From: DASRDR01 sp044867785
Lineage (GTDB): Bacteria; Methylomirabilota; Methylomirabilia; Rokubacteriales; DASRDR01
Reading direction: 5' to 3'
NCBI GenBank assembly: GCA_044867785.1
Contig: JBIOVM010000170.1
Location: 38,120-102,119, forward strand
DNA length: 64,000 bases
In this document: positions 53,378 through 60,639 of the stretch, in pieces
Layout of the letters: every line of letters starts with the position of its first letter
How positions within the stretch are numbered: the stretch's first letter is position 1
Notes under the pieces: generated by a model
What the model was told of the DNA's origin: nothing
The model's input: only the letters and a program-made list of their open reading frames with translations
The model's database searches: none
Program-made: the position numbers and the translations under genes

Positions 53378-54298
53378 GTGACCCGCCGCGCCGCGATCGG
53401 CCCCGCGGTCGGAGCGCTGCTGATTCTCCTCTGCGCGATCTGGGGCGTCGGCCAGGTGGCCATCAAGGTGGGCAACCAGGGCATCTCGCCCCTCTGGCAC
53501 GCGGCGATTCGCTCGGGCGGGTCCGCTCTGCTCCTCTGGGCCTGGTCGGCGGCACGCGGCATCTCGCTCACCTCCCGCGACGGGACGGCCGGCTACGGAG
53601 CGACGATCGCCCTCCTGTTCGCGCTCGAGTTCGTCTGCGTCTACTGGGGCTTCGTGTACACGACCGCGTCCCGCGGCGTGCTCTTCATCTACGCGACGCC
53701 GTTCTTCGTGGCGCTCGGAGCGCACGCTCTGTTTCCGGAGGAGCGCCTGAACGCCCCGAAGGTCATGGGGCTGGTCGTGGCCTTCGCCGGCCTCGCGCTC
53801 GCGTTCGCCGACGGCCTGCGGCTGCCGACGCGGCGCGAGCTGCTGGGCGACGTCCTGCAGCTCGCCGGAGCGATCCTGTGGGCGGCGACCACGCTCGTCA
53901 TCAAGGCGCGCGGGCAGCGGGTCACGCCCCACCGCACGCTCTTCTATCAGCTGGCGGGCTCCGCCCTGCTGCTCGGCGCGCTGGCGGTCGCCACCGGCGA
54001 GCCCGGAGTCGTCCGGCTGACCGGCGTGGTCGGAGCGGCGCTGGCCTACCAGATCGTCATCCACGCCTTTGCGAGCTATCTCGCCTGGTTCTGGCTGCTC
54101 GCCCATTACCCGGCCTCGCATCTGCACGCGTACACGTTCTGGACTCCGCTGTTCGGCGTGCTGGCCGGCTGGCTCTTGCTGGGCGATCCGGTGACGCCGC
54201 TCCTCGCGGTGGCGATGGCGTGCGTGGCGCTGGGAATCTACCTCGTCAACTGGCAGCCGCGGGCGGCCGCCCGGCGAGCGGGCTCGCGCGCGAGCTAG
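53378..54298 (+). CDS. DMT-superfamily (EamA) transporter
   Basis: A 306-residue inner-membrane protein with ten hydrophobic helices in two EamA repeats. The first repeat begins VGALLILLCAIWGVGQVAIK and includes FVYTTASRGVLFIYATPFFV; the second begins LLGDVLQLAGAILWAATTLV and ends FGVLAGWLLLGDPVTPLLAV. The GTG at 53378 is six bases after the LOG stop. EamA proteins export or import metabolites such as amino acids; the substrate is unknown. It converges with the glycosylase gene with a four-base overlap. Confidence 0.92.
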   Translation: MTRRAAIGPAVGALLILLCAIWGVGQVAIKVGNQGISPLWHAAIRSGGSALLLWAWSAARGISLTSRDGTAGYGATIALLFALEFVCVYWGFVYTTASRGVLFIYATPFFVALGAHALFPEERLNAPKVMGLVVAFAGLALAFADGLRLPTRRELLGDVLQLAGAILWAATTLVIKARGQRVTPHRTLFYQLAGSALLLGALAVATGEPGVVRLTGVVGAALAYQIVIHAFASYLAWFWLLAHYPASHLHAYTFWTPLFGVLAGWLLLGDPVTPLLAVAMACVALGIYLVNWQPRAAARRAGSRAS

Positions 54299-54993
54299 AG
54301 TCGCGGCGCCCGGCCGCGAAGATCGTACCGGAGAGGGCAGACGGCGCAGCGGGGCCGCGGCCGGCAGTACTCCTTGCCGACCCGGACCAGGAGCGCATGG
54401 AGCTCGTTGAAGAGCGCGGGGTCGTGCGGCAGGTGGCTCATGACGAACGCCTGGACCAGGGCGTAGTCGGCATCGGGCCGCACCAGGCGATGGCGCGCGA
54501 GAATCCGTCGCGTGTAGGCATCGACCACGAAGATGGGCCGCCCGGCCGCGTAGAGCGCGATGGCGTCCGCCGTCTCCGGGCCGATGCCCGGGATGCCCAG
54601 CAGCTCGGCGCGCAACTCACCGAGCGGCAAGGCGAGCAGGCGGTCCAGCCGGCCGCCGTGGCGCCGCGACACGTGCGCGGCGAAGGCGCGCAGGCGACGG
54701 GCCTTCAGGCGGAACGTGCCGGATGGTCGGAGCAGGGCCGCCAGCCGGGTCGGGGTGAGCGCCAGCACGGCTCGGAGATCGAGGGCGTCCGCCCCGCGCA
54801 GCCGGGCGATCGCCCGCTCCGCGTTGCGCCAGGCCGCGTTCTGCGTGAGGATTGCCCCGACGACGACCTCGAACCGGGTCCGCGCCGGCCACCAGCGCTG
54901 TGGCCCGTACCGCCGGTGGAGCCGGTCGTAGAGACGCACGAGGCGACGCCGAAGCGGGTGTGGCCGCGGGAGGAGCGGCGGCGGCGCCAGCAT
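54295..54993 (-). CDS. Endonuclease III-like HhH-GPD DNA glycosylase
   Basis: A 232-residue base-excision glycosylase. FEVVVGAILTQNAAWRNAER is near residue 41, the helix-hairpin-helix and catalytic Asp region is LLGIPGIGPETADAIALYAA with IFVVDAYTRRIL. Where endonuclease III has its lyase lysine after G-x-G (GRKT), this protein has Glu (GPET), suggesting a glycosylase without classical AP-lyase activity. The C-terminal cluster motif has only three cysteines (C-x5-C-x2-C, then none), so an intact 4Fe-4S ligand set is not evident. Target base unknown. Confidence 0.85.
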   Translation of the reverse strand: MLAPPPLLPRPHPLRRRLVRLYDRLHRRYGPQRWWPARTRFEVVVGAILTQNAAWRNAERAIARLRGADALDLRAVLALTPTRLAALLRPSGTFRLKARRLRAFAAHVSRRHGGRLDRLLALPLGELRAELLGIPGIGPETADAIALYAAGRPIFVVDAYTRRILARHRLVRPDADYALVQAFVMSHLPHDPALFNELHALLVRVGKEYCRPRPRCAVCPLRYDLRGRAPRL

Positions 54994-55013
54994 CGGGGGT
55001 TCATTATACGAAT

Positions 55014-56120
55014 ATGGCCATGACGGGCGGGCGCGGACTGACCGCGGCCTTCGTGCTGGGCGGGGTGCTCGCGGCCGGCGGCGCCCTCGCGCAGCCCACC
55101 CCCCTCACCGTCGCCGTGGGGGGCCCGGCCGCGGAGCTCGCCTATCTGCCGGTCCACGCCGCGACCGCTCTCGGGACGTTCGGCGCCGAGGGGATCGAGG
55201 TCGCGCTCAAGCGTTCCAAGCATGCGGCCGCGGCGATGGCGGCGGTGCGTGACCGAGAGGCGGGGATCGCGGTCACGACCCTGGACGAGGCCATTCGCGG
55301 AGGTTGGGCCCGTAATTTCCCCGTCCAGGTCCTGGCCGCGCACCTGCGCGCGCCGGCGGCGGCGCTGCTGGTCGCCCCCTCGGCTCGGGACACCGTCCGG
55401 GGTGTCGAGGATCTCCGCGGGCGGGCCGTCGGCATCCCGGGGCCGGGCACCACGGGGCATCTCTTGCTCGCCTCCGTCCTGCGCGGCGCCAAGCTCCAGC
55501 CGTGGCAGGTCGAGACGCGCAGCCTGGGCACGTCGGCCACGGTGGCGGCGCTCGGAACGGGAGACATCGCGGCCGCCGTCGTCGAAGAGCCCTGGGTGAC
55601 CCGGCTCCTCGAGGCGAACCGGGCCGCCGTCCTCGTCGACTTCCGCACGCCCGAGGCGACCGAGCGCGTCCTCGGCGGTCCCTTCTACGAGGTGGTGAGC
55701 GTGATCGCCGCTCCGGCGAAGGCGCCGCCGGTCGAGCCGCGCAAGGGCGGCCGGGCCGCCAAGCAAGGACCCCCTCCGATCGAGCCCCCTCCCGAGCCGG
55801 CTCTCGTCGCATTCGCCCGGGCGCTCGCCCGCGTGCAGGTCTGGCTCGCGACCGCCGAGCTCAGCGCGATCGTCGAGCGGCTCCCGGCGTCGCTCGTCGG
55901 CGACCGCGGGCAGTTCGAGGCGCGGCTCCGCGCGCAGCGCGCCGCCTACGCGGGCGCCGGCCAGCCGACTCCCGAGGGGCTCGAGGCCTCCCTCCGCGTG
56001 CTCCGCGGCGGCAGCAGCCCCTGGCCGGTCACGCTGAAGGTGGGGCCCGACGACCTTGCGCCGCCGCCCGCCGTCGCCGAGGCGCGCCGGGAGCTCGGGG
56101 CGGCGCCGCCGGCGCCCTAG
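55014..56120 (+). CDS. ABC-type substrate-binding protein, NMT1/SsuA-like
   Basis: A 368-residue exported protein with a signal peptide (LTAAFVLGGVLAAGGALAQP). LTVAVGGPAAELAYLPVHAA, then ATALGTFGAEGIEVALKRS and GVEDLRGRAVGIPGPGTTGH follow the NMT1/SsuA pattern for binding proteins of nitrate, sulfonate, taurine or thiamine-precursor importers. An unusual Lys/Pro-rich insertion occurs around residue 245 (VEPRKGGRAAKQGPPPIEPP). No permease or ATPase is adjacent. A TATACG box at 55005 just before the ATGs at 55014 and 55020 suggests a very short or absent leader. Confidence 0.8.
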   Translation: MAMTGGRGLTAAFVLGGVLAAGGALAQPTPLTVAVGGPAAELAYLPVHAATALGTFGAEGIEVALKRSKHAAAAMAAVRDREAGIAVTTLDEAIRGGWARNFPVQVLAAHLRAPAAALLVAPSARDTVRGVEDLRGRAVGIPGPGTTGHLLLASVLRGAKLQPWQVETRSLGTSATVAALGTGDIAAAVVEEPWVTRLLEANRAAVLVDFRTPEATERVLGGPFYEVVSVIAAPAKAPPVEPRKGGRAAKQGPPPIEPPPEPALVAFARALARVQVWLATAELSAIVERLPASLVGDRGQFEARLRAQRAAYAGAGQPTPEGLEASLRVLRGGSSPWPVTLKVGPDDLAPPPAVAEARRELGAAPPAP

Positions 56121-56123
56121 TCG

Positions 56124-56717
56124 TCAGGGATCGGCCGCCGACAGCCCGACGGCGCGGAGGAGCCGGGCCGTCGTCCCGAGCGGGAGCCCGACCACGTTCG
56201 TGAAGCAGCCCTCGACCCGGGCAACCAAGTGGCCGCCGAGACCCTGGACGGCGTAGGCGCCGGCCTTGTCGTCCGGCTCGCCCGTGGCCACGTACGCCTC
56301 GATCTCCGGCTCGCCGTAATCGCGCATGACGACGCGGCTCGTCACGGCCTCGGCGATCTCACGCCCGTCGGCGAGTCCCAGCACGGCCACGCCCGTCACG
56401 ACTTCGTGGCCCCGGCCCCGGAGGAGTCGCAGCATGTGGCGCGCCTCGTCGCGCGACGCCGGCTTGCCGAGCGGTCGGCCATCGACGACGACGAGCGTGT
56501 CGGCGCCGAGGATCACCGCGGGAGCGGGGCCCGCGGCGCGGACCTGCTCGGCCACGTGGCGCGCCTTCATCTGCGCGAGTCCGACGGCGAGGGTGGGCGC
56601 CGGCACGCCCGGGACGAGCGACTCCTCGGCCCCGCTGGGCCAGACCTCGAACGGCAGCGCGAGGCGGCTGAGCAGCTTGCGTCGACGCGGCGACGCGGAG
56701 GCGAGGATCAGGCGCAT
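56124..56717 (-). CDS. maf: Maf family nucleotide pyrophosphatase
   Basis: A 197-residue Maf protein, which hydrolyses dTTP, UTP or modified nucleoside triphosphates to limit misincorporation. LILASASPRRRKLLSRL is at residue 3, VILGADTLVVVDGRPLGKP near 68, RGRGHEVVTGVAV near 101 and EPDDKAGAYAVQGLGG near 148, the last including the catalytic Asp region. Full length. It converges with the binding-protein gene (3 bases between stops) and follows the speE gene on the same strand. Confidence 0.93.
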   Translation of the reverse strand: MRLILASASPRRRKLLSRLALPFEVWPSGAEESLVPGVPAPTLAVGLAQMKARHVAEQVRAAGPAPAVILGADTLVVVDGRPLGKPASRDEARHMLRLLRGRGHEVVTGVAVLGLADGREIAEAVTSRVVMRDYGEPEIEAYVATGEPDDKAGAYAVQGLGGHLVARVEGCFTNVVGLPLGTTARLLRAVGLSAADP

Positions 56718-56765
56718 TCGTGCGAGACGGCGATGGCCGGCGCCCGAGCGAGGGCGCGACGCGGG

Positions 56766-57683
56766 CTAGCTGACGATGAGCGGCTCAGCGTCCGTGATGA
56801 CCCGCGTCGAGGCGGCGACCACGTCACGCAGGAACACCGGCAGGCTGAGCATGTGCTGGTGCGCGAGGCCGTCGTAGAAGCGCAGCTGGCCCTTCACCCG
56901 CTCGGCCACTCGCCGATCGACGGCCTCGGGCGTGAGCGTGCGGGGATCATCGGCCTTCCCGCAGACGGCGAAGCCCCAGGGCGTGCCGAAGCAGGGGATG
57001 AACGACTGGTACGGCGCGACGAAGGGGAACACGGCCGCGAGCGTCGTGGCCATGGAGGCGTAGAAATCGAGCTCCCCGAGCTTCGTCATGCCGGCCTGGA
57101 GCGCCAGCGTGCCGCGCGGGGTCATCCGATCGCTCAGGAGCTGGTAGAACTCCCGCGTGAACAGGAGGCACGCCGGGCCGGCCTCCAGAGGCTCGGTGAG
57201 GTCGACGATGGCCACGTCGAACCGGTCGGAAGTCCGCTCGAGCCACCCGCGGGCGTCCTCGTGGCGGAGCTCGGTGCGCGGGTCGTCGAACGCGCCCTGG
57301 TGCATCTCGGGGAGGTGCGTACGGCAGGCCTCGACGACCCGGCGGTCGATGTCCACCATGACGGCCCGCTTGATCGACGGGTAGCGGAGAATCTCCCGCA
57401 GCGTGGCGCCTTCCCCGCCGCCGATGACCAGGGCGGTCTCGGGCCGCGGGTGGAGGACCATCGCCGGGTGGACCAGGGTCTCGTGATAGATGAAGTCGTC
57501 GGCGACGCTCGACTGGATGCGCCCGTCGAGGACGAGGCACTTCCCATAGCTCGCCGTCTCGAGGATCTCCATCTGCTGGAACTCGGTGCGGAGGGCGAAG
57601 ACGGTCCGGAGGATGGCGTGGGCGTGCCCCTCGACGGATGTCGTCGTCTCAAAAAACCATTTGTAGGGGCTCGGTTGCGCCAT
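56766..57683 (-). CDS. speE: Spermidine synthase (polyamine aminopropyltransferase)
   Basis: A 305-residue aminopropyltransferase that uses decarboxylated SAM and putrescine. MEILETASYGKCLVLDGRIQ is near residue 38, DDFIYHETLVHPAMVLHP near 62, the nucleotide motif ALVIGGGEGATLREIL near 84 and MVDIDRRVVEACR near 108. The usual D-S-x-D-P acceptor motif reads VDLTEPLEAGPA, a divergent form with an insertion. The ATG lies inside the 3' end of speD (35-base overlap), so expression is coupled. The partner enzymes are all within 2.5 kb. Confidence 0.93.
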   Translation of the reverse strand: MAQPSPYKWFFETTTSVEGHAHAILRTVFALRTEFQQMEILETASYGKCLVLDGRIQSSVADDFIYHETLVHPAMVLHPRPETALVIGGGEGATLREILRYPSIKRAVMVDIDRRVVEACRTHLPEMHQGAFDDPRTELRHEDARGWLERTSDRFDVAIVDLTEPLEAGPACLLFTREFYQLLSDRMTPRGTLALQAGMTKLGELDFYASMATTLAAVFPFVAPYQSFIPCFGTPWGFAVCGKADDPRTLTPEAVDRRVAERVKGQLRFYDGLAHQHMLSLPVFLRDVVAASTRVITDAEPLIVS

Positions 57684-58077
57684 TGGGGGCGTCGCCCTCC
57701 TTCACCCTGTTGGCGAGTCCGGCCGTGCCCGGGAACACGCCGCGCTTGACCTCGACGCACGACGCCCGGCTCGCCCCGAACTGCTCCACAAGGTAGTTGG
57801 CGGCCTCCGCCGGCTTGAGCGTGTCACCGCACGAGAAGATGTCCACGGCGGCGTACCGGTGCTCGGGCCACGTGTGGATGGAGAGGTGGGACTCCGAGAT
57901 CACCACCACGCCGGAGATCCCGAACGGGTTGAACTCGTGGAACACGACGTCGATGATGGTGGCCTCGGCTCGCTTGGCGGCTTCCACCATCGCCGTCTTC
58001 ACGGATTCGACGCTGTTGAGGACCTCGGCGCTGCAGTCGTACAGCTCGAGCAGCAGGTGACGGCCCAAGCTCTCCAA
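57649..58077 (-). CDS. speD: S-adenosylmethionine decarboxylase proenzyme
   Basis: A 142-residue class 1 bacterial AdoMetDC (the short Thermotoga-like type). The proenzyme self-cleaves at Glu62-Ser63 in VVISESHLSIHTWPE, turning Ser63 into the pyruvoyl cofactor. His68 and Cys83 (FSCGDT) occupy the same positions as the catalytic residues of the well-studied short enzymes. It provides the aminopropyl donor for SpeE. Transcription likely starts from the promoter at 58.2 kb. The C-terminal 25 residues beyond the core coincide with the overlap with speE. Confidence 0.95.
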   Translation of the reverse strand: MESLGRHLLLELYDCSAEVLNSVESVKTAMVEAAKRAEATIIDVVFHEFNPFGISGVVVISESHLSIHTWPEHRYAAVDIFSCGDTLKPAEAANYLVEQFGASRASCVEVKRGVFPGTAGLANRVKEGDAPNGATEPLQMVF

Positions 58078-58205
58078 TGACCGACCCCCTTCCTCGCCCG
58101 CGACCGGCTCCGATCATCGAACTGCGACGCCGTCTCGTTGGCGCCGCGCTCGCCGTCGTCGCGATCTCTTCTTCGCCGACGCGACACGGGGCGAAAGTCG
58201 GCTGA

Positions 58206-58233
58206 ATTATAGAGCACGAAGAAGGCAGCGCAA
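58206..58233 (-). promoter_or_regulatory. Sigma-70-type promoter for speD-speE
   Basis: Minus strand: TTGCGC (58233-58228), a 16-base spacer and a perfect TATAAT (58211-58206). Transcription would start near 58199, leaving a leader of about 120 bases before speD. The flanking 60 bases are the most AT-rich in the neighbourhood. A weaker rightward pair, TTGCGT (58245) and GATGAT (58268) with 17 bases between, could serve pdaD. Confidence 0.65.
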
Positions 58234-58353
58234 GGAAAAAATGCTTGCGTTTTACTTTCGCGCCAGTGATGATGACGACCGGCCGTCGGCGGAACGGCGT
58301 CCGAACGTGTCGCGCGAGTGCGAAGTCGCGCGCGACGCACGAGGGAGGCGCGG

Positions 58354-58836
58354 ATGTTCTGGAAGCAGGTGACGAAGGCGTCGGTGACGGCGGGCACCGC
58401 CGAGGGCGGCACGCCGCTGAACGCGTTCGACAACGCGCTCCTGGCGGCCGGCATCGGCAACGTCAACCTCATCAAGGTCTCGAGCATCGTCCCGCCGGAG
58501 GTCGACATCGTCGATCTCCCGCAGATCAAGCCGGGCGCGCTCGTGCCCACCGCCTACGCCGCCATGACCAGCACGACGCCCGGCCAGATCATCGCCGCCG
58601 CCGTCGGCTACGCCCTCCCCGCCGATCGGACCAAGGCCGGCGTGATCATGGAGTTTCACGACGTCACCGATCGAGGGACGGCCGAGGAGGCGATCCGCGG
58701 CATGCTGGCGGAAGCGTTCCGGGTCCGCGGCGAGATCATCCGGGAAACGAAGATCGTCGCGGTCGACCACCGGGTCGAGCGCGCGGGCTGCGCCCTGGCC
58801 GCGGTCGCGCTCCTCTCGGAGGACGATCTCCTCTAG
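58354..58836 (+). CDS. pdaD: Pyruvoyl-dependent arginine decarboxylase
   Basis: A 160-residue PdaD, the archaeal/chlamydial-type enzyme that converts arginine to agmatine. GAGGGAGG lies six bases before the ATG at 58354. The self-cleavage site is the Ser43-Ser44 pair in LIKVSSIVPPEVDIV; GALVPTAYAAMTSTTPGQII and IMEFHDVTDRGTAEEAI follow. The Glu in the last block is in the region of the catalytic Glu. It is followed by agmatinase 51 bases downstream and is divergent from speD-speE, so the whole route arginine, agmatine, putrescine, spermidine is encoded here. Confidence 0.94.
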   Translation: MFWKQVTKASVTAGTAEGGTPLNAFDNALLAAGIGNVNLIKVSSIVPPEVDIVDLPQIKPGALVPTAYAAMTSTTPGQIIAAAVGYALPADRTKAGVIMEFHDVTDRGTAEEAIRGMLAEAFRVRGEIIRETKIVAVDHRVERAGCALAAVALLSEDDLL

Positions 58837-58887
58837 CCGCGCGCCGGCGTCCACCCCGCGCTCCTTCGGCCGGAGGCTGCCCGCGTC

Positions 58888-59757
58888 ATGCCCCTCATCC
58901 CCGCCCGCCCCCGATTCCTCGGCGCCCGTCCGGATGCGGCCGGGGCGGCCGTCGTCCTCTACGGCATCCCGTTCGAAGGGCGGGTGAACCAGCGGAAGGG
59001 CGCGTTCCAGGGCCCCGGGGAGATTCGGCGCGCCTCGGACCTCATCGAGACCTACGCGCCGCGGCTCGACGGCGACCTCGCGGACCTCGCCCTCGCGGAC
59101 GCCGGTGACGTCCAGGTCCCGGATCTCCCGCCCCGCGAGGCTCTCCAGGCGGTGGCGAGCGAGCTCCGCCAGGCGCTGACGCCGACGCAACGCTGGGCTC
59201 TCCTCGGCGGCGACCACACGACGACCGCCGCCGTGGTCGAGGTGGCGGTCGAGCACTACCCGGACCTCCGCGTGGTCCAGTTCGACGCCCATCCGGATCT
59301 CCGTGCGGAATACCTCGGAGAGGCCTGGAACTACGCCTCGGCGATGACGCGGGTGCTCGACCACCTCGGGCCCGACCGGCTCTACCAGATCGGCCTCCGG
59401 ACCGGAGACCGCGAGGAATGGGTGCCCCCGCGCGGGACACGGCTCTATCCGGGGTGGGCGGGCAGCGCCGCGGACGCGGCGGCCTCGATCGCCGACGAGC
59501 TTTCGGGCCATCCGCTCTACGTCACCATCGACATCGACGTCCTCGACCCGTCGATCGCGCCGGGGACGGGGGCGCCCGAGCCGGGCGGCATCACGGTGAC
59601 CGACCTCCTGACCGCCCTCCGGCACCTCTCCGCCGCGCGGGTGATCGGCTTCGACCTGGTCGAGGTCTCCCCGCGCTGGGATCCGTCGGGTCGTACGGCC
59701 ATCACCGCCGCCGCGCTCGTGCGAGACGCGATCCTGACGTGGTGGCCGCCGCGGTGA
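58888..59757 (+). CDS. speB: Agmatinase (ureohydrolase family)
   Basis: A 289-residue arginase/agmatinase-family enzyme. The binuclear manganese site residues are in LLGGDHTTT near residue 109, VVQFDAHPDLRAEY near 128 and VTIDIDVLDPSIAPGTGAPE near 211; FDLVEVSPRWDPSGRTA closes the site. Its position behind pdaD points to agmatine as the substrate, giving putrescine and urea. Family members with GAPEPGG are agmatinase-like. Its stop overlaps the following methyltransferase start (GTGA). Confidence 0.93.
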   Translation: MPLIPARPRFLGARPDAAGAAVVLYGIPFEGRVNQRKGAFQGPGEIRRASDLIETYAPRLDGDLADLALADAGDVQVPDLPPREALQAVASELRQALTPTQRWALLGGDHTTTAAVVEVAVEHYPDLRVVQFDAHPDLRAEYLGEAWNYASAMTRVLDHLGPDRLYQIGLRTGDREEWVPPRGTRLYPGWAGSAADAAASIADELSGHPLYVTIDIDVLDPSIAPGTGAPEPGGITVTDLLTALRHLSAARVIGFDLVEVSPRWDPSGRTAITAAALVRDAILTWWPPR

Positions 59758-60545
59758 GCCGGCCCGCGCGGGCTCGCCGCCGCGCGGCGCCGTACGCCGC
59801 CCCGCTCTACTACCACGTCGCGTTCGAGCTCAACCGCAAGACCGAGACGGACTTCCTCGCCGCGTGCTTCCGGAAGTACGCGCGCGGGCCGGTCCGCCGC
59901 GTCCTCGATGCGGCGTGCGGCACCGGGCACCACAGCTTGCGCCTGGCCCGCCGGGGCTACCGGATGACGGCGCTCGACCTGTCGGCGCCCTCCATCGCGT
60001 TCCTCGGGGAAGAGGCCGCCCGGCTGCGCCTGCCGATCACGACGGTCGTCGGGGACATGACCGCCTTCCGCCTCCCCCGCCCCGTCGACGCAGCCATCTG
60101 CATGCAGGACTCCCAGGGGCACCTGCTCGAGACGGAGGCGCTCCTCGCGCACCTGCGCGCGGTGCGCCGGAACGTCCGGCCGGGCGGCGTCTACGTGTTC
60201 GACCGCATGGTGCCGAACGGCTGGAGTCCGGGGGCGCGCTGGGTCTGGACGCGCCGACGACGCGGCATCACGGTCCGGACCACGTTCCAGACGCTCCTCG
60301 AGTACGACGTCGCGCGCCAGGTGTGCCAGGAGGTCATGCGCTTCGACATCAGCGAGCGCGGCCGGCGCCGCACCGTGGTCCAGCGACATCCGACCCGCGT
60401 CGTCTTCCCGCAGGAGCTGCAGATGCTGGTCACGCTGGCCGGCGGCTGGGAGTTCTGCGGATGGTTCTCGAACTTCAGCCTGAAGCGCCCGCTGGAGAAA
60501 AGCGCGGCGGCCATGGTCATGATCACCGTCCTCCGAGCCCGCTAG
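59754..60545 (+). CDS. SAM-dependent class I methyltransferase
   Basis: A 263-residue methyltransferase from a GTG that overlaps the speB stop. YYHVAFELNRKTETDFLAAC near residue 18 is followed by motif I VLDAACGTGHHSLRLARRG, MTALDLSAPSIAFL, VVGDMTAFRLP and CMQDSQGHLLETEALLAHLR. The arrangement resembles the small methyltransferases related to polyketide and trehalose-type O-methyltransferases, but the substrate is unknown. A polyamine or SAM-derived metabolite is conceivable from the context. The stop abuts a palindromic repeat. Confidence 0.88.
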   Translation: MSRPARARRRAAPYAAPLYYHVAFELNRKTETDFLAACFRKYARGPVRRVLDAACGTGHHSLRLARRGYRMTALDLSAPSIAFLGEEAARLRLPITTVVGDMTAFRLPRPVDAAICMQDSQGHLLETEALLAHLRAVRRNVRPGGVYVFDRMVPNGWSPGARWVWTRRRRGITVRTTFQTLLEYDVARQVCQEVMRFDISERGRRRTVVQRHPTRVVFPQELQMLVTLAGGWEFCGWFSNFSLKRPLEKSAAAMVMITVLRAR

Positions 60546-60639
60546 AAAGCCAAACTCCGGGGTCAGGCCCAGGCTTTGGCTATCCCGAGGGCTCTGCGTT
60601 GAAAGTCAAAGAGCGGGCCTGACCCCGGAGTTTGGCTTT
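60546..60639. repeat. Perfect palindromic REP-like element upstream of the RlmI-like gene
   Basis: Positions 60546-60570 and 60615-60639 are perfect 25-base reverse complements with a 44-base centre. The arms carry ccggggtcaggccc, related to but distinct from the 5.1-kb type. The left arm begins one base after the methyltransferase stop; the right arm contains the likely TTG start of the next gene. Confidence 0.9.
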
